Origin: an uncultured Prevotella sp.
GTDB taxonomy: Bacteria > Bacteroidota > Bacteroidia > Bacteroidales > Bacteroidaceae
Direction: 5' to 3'
DNA length: 35,468 nt
Assembly (NCBI GenBank): GCA_900314195.1
Contig: OMUH01000054.1
Location: forward strand, 1-35,468
Shown here piece after piece: positions 16,221-24,571 of this stretch. The notes below the pieces were generated by a model that saw only the letters and a list, made by a program, of their open reading frames with translations, did no database searches and was not told the DNA's origin. Position 1 is the first letter of the stretch. Each line of letters begins with the position of its first letter. The position numbers and the translations under genes are program-made.

Positions 16221-17873
16221 TTACCTGCCTTTCCCTTTCAGAAGATATGCAGCCAGCGGACTTTTCATCTGCCTCAGACCACGTGCTATGCTCTCGGCAT
16301 TCATCTGCGCGCCCTTCAGCGACGTGTGCGTGTGGTCGTGGTTGAAATATTTCATGGCCTTCTCCTTGCTTCCGCAGTGCTTGTCGAGCCAGTCAGCCGA
16401 CAGGTTATGCAGGTCAAGGAACGGCACACCGGTCTGCTCGACCACTTCTCTGTACCATTTGCCATAGCTGTCATTACGGCGTTCCACCTTTCCGCCAGGC
16501 CATTCATTGCGCGGCGTGAGGCTGACGAGTATCGGCGTAGCCCCTTTCTCACGGGCATCATCAATCATCTTCTTCAAATACCATCCGAAGCTGTAGACAA
16601 CCTCATAACGGCCGTCCTTCTTCATCTTGTACACGTGGCATGTGTCGGCGGTGCCCGGAATAACGCCGCGTTCTTTCTGATCGTCAATAGGACAGATGTC
16701 GTTGTGGCCGAATTCAATCAGCACGTAATCGCCTGGCTGAAGTGCATTGTACACCTTCTCCCAGCGGCCCTCACGGATATATGAGCGCGTGCTGCGTCCG
16801 GCCTGCGCGGCATTATAGCAAGTCACCTTGTCTTTGTCGAACACCGTATAGGCCTGTGAGCCCCAGCCCCACATGCCGTCCTTATCCTTGTCGCGGTTCT
16901 TAACGGTAGAGTCGCCAGTTATCCACACCACGGGCTTGCCCTGCTCACGCTTAACCGGCCACACAGGCAGCGCAACGTTCATCATCATGGCCTGCAACGG
17001 CTTAAGGTCGGGGTTGCGGCTTGCCATCAGTCCCTCGGCGGCAGAACGGGCATTCATCTCAGCGCCCCAGTAAGAACTGTGTATATGGTCGCCGAAGAAA
17101 TGATATTTCTCTTTCCAGTGACTGTAAGAATCGAGTTTCTCTCCGCTTATCTCGTTAAGATCGACAAAGGGCACTCCTTCTTCGGCAGCGACAATGGCTG
17201 CCCAGCCGGTCTGCGGCTTACGAACAATCTTATGAGTCACTTCGTCATAGGCATCACGCGGCGTCAGCGACATAAGTATTGGATGGGCGCCCTTTGCACG
17301 GCACTCGGCAATATACCGGCGCAGATAACCACCGTAGGTGTAAACTGTTTCCTTCTTGCCCGTTTCCTTTATGGTAACCATTATACTGTCATTGCCAGTA
17401 CCCGGCATCACGGCACGCGCACGCCCGGAATCATACGGTCCGTTGTCATTATGTCCGATGGAAATAATCACCCAGTCGCCCGGCTTAAGGGCTTCGCGTA
17501 TGGCCGGCCACAGCTGGTTATAGAACGTGCGGGTGGACATGCCGCCGAGAGCCTGGTTCTCAACGGTTATCTTGTTTGCATTGAAATACTGGCTGGCATA
17601 ATAGCCCCATCCCCACTGTCCGTTGCTGCCGTTGCCCTTGGTGCCGTTGCGCATGGTACTGTTGCCCACCAGGAAGAGAACAGGATTTGTACCCTTCCGG
17701 GTGCTCCCCGGCGCCGGCCTCGACATAAGAGCCTGCGCTATTGAATCAGGCGTATTGTCTATTACTTTGTTGACATCTTCTACAGGATCAGGAAGATTGT
17801 CAAACCCCGTCTGCGCCACTGCCATTGCAGTGCCCGCAGCAATCATTGTCAGTGTAGTTAATATTCGCTTCAT
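16221..17873 (-). CDS. Tandem two-domain rhamnogalacturonan acetylesterase (SGNH hydrolase)
   Basis: Secreted CE12-type SGNH esterase expected to remove acetyl groups from rhamnogalacturonan in pectin. A signal peptide (about residues 1-20, ending AVAQ) is followed by two catalytic domains. The first (about 63-285) has GNST with Ser72, GHND (141-143) and DHIH (Asp262, His265). The second (about 313-540) has GDST with Ser322, GHND (390-392) and DHTH (Asp513, His516). Both triads are intact, so both halves may be active. The family's single-domain members are about 250 residues. No SusCD pair is adjacent. It heads a run of five minus-strand genes with dnaG only 6 bases behind. Confidence 0.9.
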   Translation of the reverse strand: MKRILTTLTMIAAGTAMAVAQTGFDNLPDPVEDVNKVIDNTPDSIAQALMSRPAPGSTRKGTNPVLFLVGNSTMRNGTKGNGSNGQWGWGYYASQYFNANKITVENQALGGMSTRTFYNQLWPAIREALKPGDWVIISIGHNDNGPYDSGRARAVMPGTGNDSIMVTIKETGKKETVYTYGGYLRRYIAECRAKGAHPILMSLTPRDAYDEVTHKIVRKPQTGWAAIVAAEEGVPFVDLNEISGEKLDSYSHWKEKYHFFGDHIHSSYWGAEMNARSAAEGLMASRNPDLKPLQAMMMNVALPVWPVKREQGKPVVWITGDSTVKNRDKDKDGMWGWGSQAYTVFDKDKVTCYNAAQAGRSTRSYIREGRWEKVYNALQPGDYVLIEFGHNDICPIDDQKERGVIPGTADTCHVYKMKKDGRYEVVYSFGWYLKKMIDDAREKGATPILVSLTPRNEWPGGKVERRNDSYGKWYREVVEQTGVPFLDLHNLSADWLDKHCGSKEKAMKYFNHDHTHTSLKGAQMNAESIARGLRQMKSPLAAYLLKGKGR

Positions 17874-18030
17874 GCAAATTAGTTATAATTTCGTTTTGCT
17901 TAAATTGTTATTCTGAGAATAAAAAAATATAAAAATCCATATCCATATAGTATGTTTCTATAGCACGTATTCTTTATTAGGTGTCGTTAACTAACAATAT
18001 ATGTCTGCATATATACCGGCATCATACATC

Positions 18031-18056
18031 AACATTCTACATTAACATTCTACATT
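18031..18056. repeat. 13-bp tandem duplication
   Basis: AACATTCTACATT occurs twice, head to tail, at 18031-18043 and 18044-18056. It lies in the predicted leader of the acetylesterase transcript. Confidence 0.9.
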
Positions 18057-18065
18057 AAATATGTG

Positions 18066-18073
18066 CAAAGTTA
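18066..18073 (-). promoter_or_regulatory. Candidate -7 box for the acetylesterase
   Basis: CAAAGTTA on the plus strand reads TAACTTTG on the minus strand, an exact TAnnTTTG match. No TTTG box is found at the expected -33 position, which may mean the promoter needs an activator. The leader would be about 185 nt. Confidence 0.35.
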
Positions 18074-18104
18074 CAAAATTTATCTGCCTGACGACCGTAT
18101 TTTC

Positions 18105-18123
18105 TGACATATTTTATATGTCA
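18105..18123. promoter_or_regulatory. Palindrome upstream of the acetylesterase promoter
   Basis: TGACATAT-TTT-ATATGTCA is a perfect inverted repeat with 8-base arms. It is centred about 55 bases upstream of the predicted start of acetylesterase transcription, a typical activator position. Confidence 0.45.
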
Positions 18124-18247
18124 AAAACGCAATTTTATGCAGCCGGTCAGTAATGCTGAAATTAAGATTATACATCAATCTTTCAAATTAATATCTGAAG
18201 TCACCTGACAGTGATAGCAGCTTAACGCCTTCTGCAAGGAAGATTTT

Positions 18248-18275
18248 ATGAAATAAATGTTATGAAATAAATGTT
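18248..18275. repeat. 14-bp tandem duplication
   Basis: ATGAAATAAATGTT occurs twice head to tail (18248-18261, 18262-18275), followed by a partial third copy (ATGAAATGT). It is not within a gene. Confidence 0.9.
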
Positions 18276-18529
18276 ATGAAATGTGGACACATATAACAAA
18301 ATACTCATGTGATTATATCCAAACAGTGGACAAAATCATCAATTTATTTTTATCCCACTTTTCAAAAACAGAGAGAAAAATGGAAAAACAGCAAAACAGT
18401 GCATTTTTTCAAATACATAAATCATAAATTCAAACACAAAAAATGACAGAAAGTGGTAAAAATATTGACATGTATCAAAAAATGCACTTTTTTGAAACAT
18501 TATATATATAACCGAAATCAAAAAATTAC

Positions 18530-18537
18530 TAACTTTG
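18530..18537 (+). promoter_or_regulatory. Candidate -7 box for the small secreted protein gene
   Basis: TAACTTTG is an exact TAnnTTTG match about 90 bases before the ATG at 18629. The nearest TTTG upstream (18491-18494) is too far for a standard -33 box. Confidence 0.4.
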
Positions 18538-18628
18538 CAACAGAAATAAAAAAAAGGAAACAAAGTTACAGCATTAAACAATAAGGGGTAGTTTTAACAA
18601 ACTTGATTCAATTTATTTGCATTTAAAC

Positions 18629-19561
18629 ATGGAAAATCTTTTGAAACATCTTTTCTCAAAACACATTATTTCGAAACACATTATTTCGAATTTCATCATT
18701 TCGAAACATATTACAGCATTCGCTGCACTGCTGCTTGCGACGACTTGCCAGATTGCCAAAGCTGATAACGGCAACATTGGAAGTACGACTGGCAACAACC
18801 GGCAATACATTGAGAATATTGACGGCATGGCTCTGATGCGCACATATTATGACACTGAAAACCATCGTCTGCCTGACGGTGTAAAAGCCTATACCGTTAC
18901 GGACATCGACTGGGACGATGCTTCAGACGACATGACAGCCACTCTGAACAGCGTCAGCTATATCCCTGCCGGCAAGGGCGTACTGCTCATCATGGACAAG
19001 GAATCAGAGACCGTAAGAAACTACATGAACGAAAATGACCTCAACAATTTTGAGGAGATTACGAACATGCCGCTTGACTTTGACAACGGCTACGTGCCGA
19101 CAGAGGCACAAAAGGCTGAGGCTGAGAACACAACAAGTCTGTTAAGGGCCGTCACAGACGGCAACGATGCCGACAGCGCTTATTTCTACCTCGGCTCACG
19201 TTACGACACGGAAGAGTGGAACGACCCGCGCACCGACAAGAACGGAAACAATAATTTCATTGGCTTCTTCACTACCAATGACGCCGCAAAAATAAACGGC
19301 GACGGACACAACGCACGCATGGCCCTGTCAAGATATGACATAACCGGAAGCATGGTCATAGATGACAAGACAAGCGACGGACAGGCACCGGGCGTAAAGC
19401 TTAATTTCGCCGGCAGCAACGAAGTTACTGCAATAACCTCTGCAAAGGCCGGGAATGGCTCTGAAAAGGACAACCACTACTACACTCTCGCCGGCAACCG
19501 CGCATCAGACAACATCCACGGCCTGTACATCCACAACGGAAAAGTCACTATTCTGAAATAA
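18629..19561 (+). CDS. Secreted protein of unknown function with repeat-expanded signal peptide
   Basis: A 310-residue protein I cannot assign to a function. The N-terminus carries four 5-residue repeats of SKHII type before a hydrophobic stretch (about 29-38) and a likely cleavage site near residue 45 (IAKA). The middle resembles the Bacteroidetes surface domain with the pattern LPDGVKAYTV..IPAGKGVLL. The C-terminus (YYTLAGNRASDNIHGLYI, then a short lysine-ended tail) matches the YxLxGxRx...GLYIxNGK tail common on secreted Prevotella proteins, where it may be a sorting signal. I take ATG 18629 as start; the frame extends to a TTG at 18617 but the ATG is better placed. A strong terminator follows. 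Confidence 0.75.
   Translation: MENLLKHLFSKHIISKHIISNFIISKHITAFAALLLATTCQIAKADNGNIGSTTGNNRQYIENIDGMALMRTYYDTENHRLPDGVKAYTVTDIDWDDASDDMTATLNSVSYIPAGKGVLLIMDKESETVRNYMNENDLNNFEEITNMPLDFDNGYVPTEAQKAEAENTTSLLRAVTDGNDADSAYFYLGSRYDTEEWNDPRTDKNGNNNFIGFFTTNDAAKINGDGHNARMALSRYDITGSMVIDDKTSDGQAPGVKLNFAGSNEVTAITSAKAGNGSEKDNHYYTLAGNRASDNIHGLYIHNGKVTILK
18656..18715 (+). repeat. Four in-frame 15-bp repeats inside a signal peptide
   Basis: Four consecutive 15-base units of the form TCGAAACACATTATT encode SKHII, SKHII, SNFII and SKHIT. Units one and two differ by a single base; three and four have diverged. Since the period is a multiple of three, copy change would lengthen or shorten the N-terminal region without breaking the frame. 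Confidence 0.9.
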
Positions 19562-19679
19562 CACAGCCGGAAATGGAAACCGAAAACACAAGCAACGGAT
19601 TTCCTTGTATCCGATGACAGCAAAGCCTCTATTCATCAATCATATAACGACTTACAGAAATACGTGTTATCCACGTAGC

Positions 19680-19731
19680 AAAGAGATCAGACCTCTTGAG
19701 AAGAGACAGTCTAATCTCTTTGTGTTTTTTT
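19680..19731 (+). terminator. Rho-independent terminator
   Basis: The arms AAAGAGATCAGAC (19680-19692) and GTCTAATCTCTTT (19709-19721) pair with one mismatch, an inner CTCTT-gag-AAGAG hairpin fills the loop, and a T-rich run (GTGTTTTTTT) follows. It ends the transcript of the secreted protein gene. Confidence 0.92.
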
Positions 19732-19751
19732 ACGCATAAACAACATCAAAC

Positions 19752-20342
19752 ATGAACGACATAGAAACACATCCCTTCGAGCCATGGCTGCCGGCAAACG
19801 CCAAGCTGCTCATGCTCGGCACCTTTCCGCCGGCACCGAAACGCTGGGCTATGGAATGGTACTACCCTAATTTCACCAACGACATGTGGAGAATATTCGG
19901 ACTGATTTTCTTTAATGACAAGAACAAGTTTGTTGACACTGAGCATCATACATATTATCTCGACAGTCTGAAAGTATTCCTGCAGCAGAAAGGAATAGCT
20001 ATCTTCGACACATGCCTGCGCATAATACGCACAACAGGTACGGCATCAGACAAAGACCTTGAGGTCGTCGAACACGCCGACCTAGACGGAATGCTGCGCA
20101 GCTTGCCGATGCTGAGAGGCGTTGTAGCAGCCGGACAGCTGGCAACGAACATATTCGCAGAACATTTCGCCATAGACACGCGCAAAATGAAAATGGGCGA
20201 CAGCAGGCCGTTCACGTTTGAGGACAGAGAACTGAGGCTATACCGTATGCCGTCAAGTTCAAGAGCATATCCAATGCAAATAGAAAGAAAAGCCGAGTTC
20301 TACAGGCAGATGCTGCAAGAGCTTGGCATTGCCGGTGAATAA
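19752..20342 (+). CDS. Uracil-DNA glycosylase family protein (SMUG2-like)
   Basis: A 196-residue protein of the uracil-DNA glycosylase superfamily, a base-excision repair fold. Visible motifs are GTFPP near residue 24, the segment W-YYPN-NDMWRI and the C-terminal loop PSSSRAYPM. This pattern fits the SMUG2-like branch often annotated as DNA glycosylase in Bacteroidetes. The damaged base it removes is not determined by sequence. The gene starts directly behind a terminator and I see no TAnnTTTG promoter in the short gap, so its expression may rely on read-through or a weak promoter. Confidence 0.82.
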   Translation: MNDIETHPFEPWLPANAKLLMLGTFPPAPKRWAMEWYYPNFTNDMWRIFGLIFFNDKNKFVDTEHHTYYLDSLKVFLQQKGIAIFDTCLRIIRTTGTASDKDLEVVEHADLDGMLRSLPMLRGVVAAGQLATNIFAEHFAIDTRKMKMGDSRPFTFEDRELRLYRMPSSSRAYPMQIERKAEFYRQMLQELGIAGE

Positions 20343-20396
20343 AGTCTGTAAAGAAAAAAGATTGGCTAAGCCGTAGGCTCACAACAATTTATTCAC

Positions 20397-20404
20397 TATC
20401 TTTG
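20397..20404 (+). promoter_or_regulatory. Candidate -7 box for the HTCS-type regulator
   Basis: TATCTTTG is an exact TAnnTTTG match, about 60 bases before the start codon. No clear TTTG lies 19-21 bases upstream. Confidence 0.4.
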
Positions 20405-20463
20405 CAATGAAAGGACTTTATTTAATGGATATTATTTAAAGTCAATGGAACAAACCTACTTAT

Positions 20464-23400
20464 ATGAAACATAACCTGCTAACCATAATATTGTTTCTGC
20501 AGTTGCTCATACCGTTCGGCATGAGCGCACAACCTTATTGTGACATTCGCACATTCAACATCTTCGACGGACTGGCTGCCAACAACATTGGTGCCATGTC
20601 GCAGGCACCCGACAACCTGATATGGCTCGGTACATGGAACGGCCTGTGCATGTATGATTCTTACCTCTTCTATACCTTCCGCGACAACGTCGGAGGAACA
20701 GACATGCTGTCAACGAACAGAATCATCAGCGTTGATGCCGACATATATAATAATGTATGGCTGAGGACCGTCGACAACTATGGCTATGTGTTCAGCACAC
20801 GCACGTCAGAGTTTACACCGTTGTCGCCATTGCTCGGAAAGCATCTCGGCATAAAAGACCCTCATTTCGACAATATCGTCAATCTTGCCAACGGCGCCAC
20901 ATGGTTGTCACTTGACGACGAGAAAGGCATAGTGCGCTTCGCACCGCATGACGACAGCATGGTGACAGGCGACATGATGCTGCTGCCTGGCAGCAAGGGT
21001 CTTTTGTTTCTCGGCGCCTTTCTTGACAGCAACGGCAATGAGTGGATACTTACAAACAAAAAGGCCATTCTCTACGGAAAAGGATATGCCACAAAACGAC
21101 CGTATCAGTATATCTGCGAATCAAATAAAGAAGTATGGCTTGTCTCCGCCGACGCGCACATGATGTGCCGGAACGGCCGCACACAAAAAGACATACCACT
21201 GCCCGAGGGCACTGGCGCCGTCAGGCAAATGCTTAAGACCGACGACGGGCGCATAGTACTGGCAGCCAACAACGGCGTGCTGATATATAACATCCGGACG
21301 AGGGCATGGCAGCACATCACACTGGCCTGTCCTTCTTCGCCGTCTGACAACTGCACCGGCATATATGTAGACACGCACAACAATATATGGGCATTCACAG
21401 ACGCGCCCGGCATAACGCGTATAGACAGGAACGGCAACAGACAATGGCTGACGGCAACCGCTGACGCAGCCCTCACGACAGAGTGCCAGCGCAACTTCAT
21501 AATGGAAGATGAGCACGGCACACTGTGGACGGTGCCCAGGAACGGCACCTTCGCATGGTTCAACCGTAAGACAAACACTCTCGTGCCATACACGCTGTGG
21601 ACGGCACCAGGCAGCGTGCTGCCGACGATTAACAACTGGCTGATAAACGACCAGAAAATTCTTTGGGTATCCAATCAGCCCACGCTGACACAGATAAACT
21701 TCAAGCTGCATGATTTCTTTCTTGAGCGTATTGGCGGTGCCTCTATGGTAAGGGCCGTATTCCGGTTTTCCGCAACCGAATATGTATGCGGAATGGCCAA
21801 CGGCATGCTTGCCATTGTCGACGTGACAGGCTCCACGCCTACACGCTATGTGACGCCAACGGGCAGCATAAGTCCCTCGCCGGTTGCCTTCACTAAAGGG
21901 AAAGGAATATATGCCATCTTCCGTGACCAGCAGAACAGACTGTGGATAGGAACGAAGGGAGAGGGCATCTACCTCTTTGCTAACGGAAGCGTCAGGCAGT
22001 TCCTTCCAGACAGGAAAAACAGATACTCACTGAGCGGACATGACATATACGACATAGCGGCCGACAACCGCGGGCGTATATGGGTTTGCACATACGGGAA
22101 CGGTATAAACATGGTTGACGAAAACCGCCAGGGCATACGGTTCATAAACAACAATAACGAACTGAAATATCCACGTGGCAAATACAACAAAATACGTTCT
22201 TTCGCCCAGTCACTGTCATACAACGGCGAAATGGCCTTCGCCACCACCGACGGCCTCGTATCATTCTCACCAGACTTCACTAAACCGTCGGCAATACGTT
22301 TCTTTTATAACCACCATGTCCAGAACGACAGCACGACACTACAGACAAGTGACGTGCTGCAAGTGTATCGTACACAGAGCGGACGTGTCTTTGTTGCAAC
22401 GCTCGGCGGCGGACTGCAGGAGCTCGCCTCTCAGTCGCTGCTTACAGACAAGCTGAAATTCAATAAAGTGACCGGAATAAACGAAGACGAGGGAAACATC
22501 CAGTCAATGATTGAGGACAACAACGAACAGCTGTGGATAGCACGTGAGTCAAGCCTCGACTGCTATAACCTCAGAAGCGGCCGCGTGAACGTATACGGCC
22601 CCAATGACTTTGACCACCGCATCGACTTCAGTGAAAGCAAGCCATATCATGACAAGGGCACCGATCGCGTTACGATAGGACTGAACCCGGGCCTGCTGTC
22701 GTTCCTGCCGGACAAGCTGACAAAGACAACCTATCAGCCAAAAATCATCTTTACGCGGGCGTCATTCACCGGCGACGACAAGCCGATGAACATCCTTCAC
22801 CGCAGCGTGCTGAACATCCCATACAACAAACGCTCGGTGACGATATACTTCAGCGCCCTCGACTACTCACGTGACTTCCAAATGCACTATGCATACCGCA
22901 TAGAAGGACGCGGAAACAAATGGATAGACCTCGGCAGCAGGAACTATGTGTCGTTCAACGACATTCCGCACGGCGAGATGACCATCATCGTGAAAAGCAC
23001 CAATACACACGGCGTGTGGTCAAACAACGAGACACGCCTGCGCGTGAAGGTAGCACCGCGATTTACGGAAACAATATGGTTTGCACTCATTGTCATAGCA
23101 CTCATTGCTGTTATCGTATATGTCATCCTGCGGCAATACAGCATTCACAACCAAATGGAACTGCGCATAGAAGGCGACAGGATGAAAACGAAGTTCTACG
23201 GCGACATGTCGCACCAGCTGCGCACACCGCTGACACTGATTGGCGGGCCCGTGAACGAGATGCTGAGGAAAGAAAAGCTGAGCCACCATGCACGCATGCT
23301 GCTTGAGATGATTAGCCGCAATGCTGCCAACATGCTTGAAATGGTTAACAGAATGCTCGACTACAGCAATTCGCGCATAATGGTGAATGACGGCAATGCT

Positions 23401-24561
23401 GCCAGTTTCGCAACACAGCATAACGGCAGCAACATTACCGCCGACAGCGAAGACGAGGCTATGACGACCGACAAGCCTTACACCATTCTTGTTGTTGAAG
23501 ACAATGACGACCTTCGGCATTACCTGTACGACATTATGAAAGATGACTATAACGTGCTGCTGGCCGCCAATGGACAGGAAGGTCTCGACACTGCACGGAG
23601 CAAGATACCCGATTTCATTCTTACCGACGTGACAATGCCTGTAATGGACGGACTGGAAATGATACATCTTATCCGGCAAGACAAGACCATCTCACACATA
23701 CCAGTCATTATCCTGTCAGCACGGGCATCGGTAGAAGACATGGAGCTCGGCATCAGCTACAATGTCAGCAGCTACATAACAAAGCCTTTCTCGGCCAACT
23801 ACCTGAGAGCGCAGGTGGCAGCCGTCATATCAAGGCATAAGGCCGAACAGCACGACACACTGGAAATGCTGGCCAACAGCAGCTCAACACAAAATGACAA
23901 TACCGGCATGTCAAACGATGATGAAAGCAAACACAACACAATAGACAGAATCAACAACACAATCAATATGACACCTGCCGGAAACGACAGACCGGCAAAG
24001 ACGACTGAAGCAAATGCCGGCCGAAATGAAACAGGCAATGACAGCAAACACGGAAACAGCACTACCGACAGCGAGCACATAAAGGAAAATGAAAACAGCG
24101 GCAGCAACAGGAAAACTGAAGATGCGTCGCCGGCGGCAGAAAAGCCTGCTGAAGGAATTGCCGGCGAGGAATACGACAGTACACAGTCTGAGAAAGAAAG
24201 CAGTGACGCACGCCGCGACCTCGACGACACGGTGAAGCGCTTCATTGCTTATCTTGAAGCAAACATTGACAATGCCGACCTGCGCATTGACGACTTCACC
24301 GTGGCCCTGGCCATGAGCCGCAGCGTGCTCTACGGGAAAATAAAAACTGCCGTAGGACTGACACCGGTTAATTTTATCAGAACTATACGCATTCAGCACG
24401 CTGAGAAGATGATCACCGATACCGACAAGAACTTCACGATGATAGCCTATTCCGTAGGTTTCTCTGATCCGAAATACTTCTCTAAAGTGTTCAAGAAACT
24501 GACCGGCATGACACCAAGTGAATACAGGCAGAGCAAGCGCAGCGACAATAAACAATCATAG
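20464..24561 (+). CDS. HTCS-type hybrid regulator lacking the histidine-kinase ATPase domain
   Basis: One-protein signalling system spanning the inner membrane. A signal peptide (about 1-22) precedes a periplasmic sensor of two-component-regulator propeller repeats (about 25-780), a Y_Y_Y domain (about 791-863) and a membrane segment (about 870-890). The HisKA helices follow with SHQLRTPL and the phosphoacceptor His917. After DYSNSR (about 977) only about 30 residues separate it from the receiver domain (from about 1006), with acceptor Asp1055. The HATPase domain with N, G1 and G2 boxes is absent; H917 and D1055 are 138 residues apart, against roughly 290 in a normal HTCS. A low-complexity linker (about 1129-1245) leads to an AraC-type DNA-binding domain (about 1262-1360). 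No target operon is adjacent. Confidence 0.93.
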   Translation: MKHNLLTIILFLQLLIPFGMSAQPYCDIRTFNIFDGLAANNIGAMSQAPDNLIWLGTWNGLCMYDSYLFYTFRDNVGGTDMLSTNRIISVDADIYNNVWLRTVDNYGYVFSTRTSEFTPLSPLLGKHLGIKDPHFDNIVNLANGATWLSLDDEKGIVRFAPHDDSMVTGDMMLLPGSKGLLFLGAFLDSNGNEWILTNKKAILYGKGYATKRPYQYICESNKEVWLVSADAHMMCRNGRTQKDIPLPEGTGAVRQMLKTDDGRIVLAANNGVLIYNIRTRAWQHITLACPSSPSDNCTGIYVDTHNNIWAFTDAPGITRIDRNGNRQWLTATADAALTTECQRNFIMEDEHGTLWTVPRNGTFAWFNRKTNTLVPYTLWTAPGSVLPTINNWLINDQKILWVSNQPTLTQINFKLHDFFLERIGGASMVRAVFRFSATEYVCGMANGMLAIVDVTGSTPTRYVTPTGSISPSPVAFTKGKGIYAIFRDQQNRLWIGTKGEGIYLFANGSVRQFLPDRKNRYSLSGHDIYDIAADNRGRIWVCTYGNGINMVDENRQGIRFINNNNELKYPRGKYNKIRSFAQSLSYNGEMAFATTDGLVSFSPDFTKPSAIRFFYNHHVQNDSTTLQTSDVLQVYRTQSGRVFVATLGGGLQELASQSLLTDKLKFNKVTGINEDEGNIQSMIEDNNEQLWIARESSLDCYNLRSGRVNVYGPNDFDHRIDFSESKPYHDKGTDRVTIGLNPGLLSFLPDKLTKTTYQPKIIFTRASFTGDDKPMNILHRSVLNIPYNKRSVTIYFSALDYSRDFQMHYAYRIEGRGNKWIDLGSRNYVSFNDIPHGEMTIIVKSTNTHGVWSNNETRLRVKVAPRFTETIWFALIVIALIAVIVYVILRQYSIHNQMELRIEGDRMKTKFYGDMSHQLRTPLTLIGGPVNEMLRKEKLSHHARMLLEMISRNAANMLEMVNRMLDYSNSRIMVNDGNAASFATQHNGSNITADSEDEAMTTDKPYTILVVEDNDDLRHYLYDIMKDDYNVLLAANGQEGLDTARSKIPDFILTDVTMPVMDGLEMIHLIRQDKTISHIPVIILSARASVEDMELGISYNVSSYITKPFSANYLRAQVAAVISRHKAEQHDTLEMLANSSSTQNDNTGMSNDDESKHNTIDRINNTINMTPAGNDRPAKTTEANAGRNETGNDSKHGNSTTDSEHIKENENSGSNRKTEDASPAAEKPAEGIAGEEYDSTQSEKESSDARRDLDDTVKRFIAYLEANIDNADLRIDDFTVALAMSRSVLYGKIKTAVGLTPVNFIRTIRIQHAEKMITDTDKNFTMIAYSVGFSDPKYFSKVFKKLTGMTPSEYRQSKRSDNKQS

Positions 24562-24571
24562 CAGCAAAGGC

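Larger units (their letters stand above)
17874..18628. other. Large AT-rich divergent intergenic region
   Basis: About 750 bases between the acetylesterase (-) and the small secreted protein (+), with no gene. It holds a 13-bp tandem duplication (18031-18056), a -7 box for each flanking gene (18066-18073 minus; 18530-18537 plus), an 8-bp-arm palindrome (18105-18123) and a 14-bp tandem duplication (18248-18275). The size suggests regulatory input to both genes. Confidence 0.7.

Noticed and set aside
15090-16784. 564-codon open frame on the plus strand, antisense to dnaG and the acetylesterase
   Set aside because: It spans two genes with clear domains on the other strand, has no recognisable family, and is explained by codon bias of the GC-richer coding strand.
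23380-23480. Frameshift hiding a kinase ATPase domain in the HTCS-type gene
   Set aside because: Only about 100 bases separate the HisKA helices and the receiver, far too few to encode the domain in any frame.
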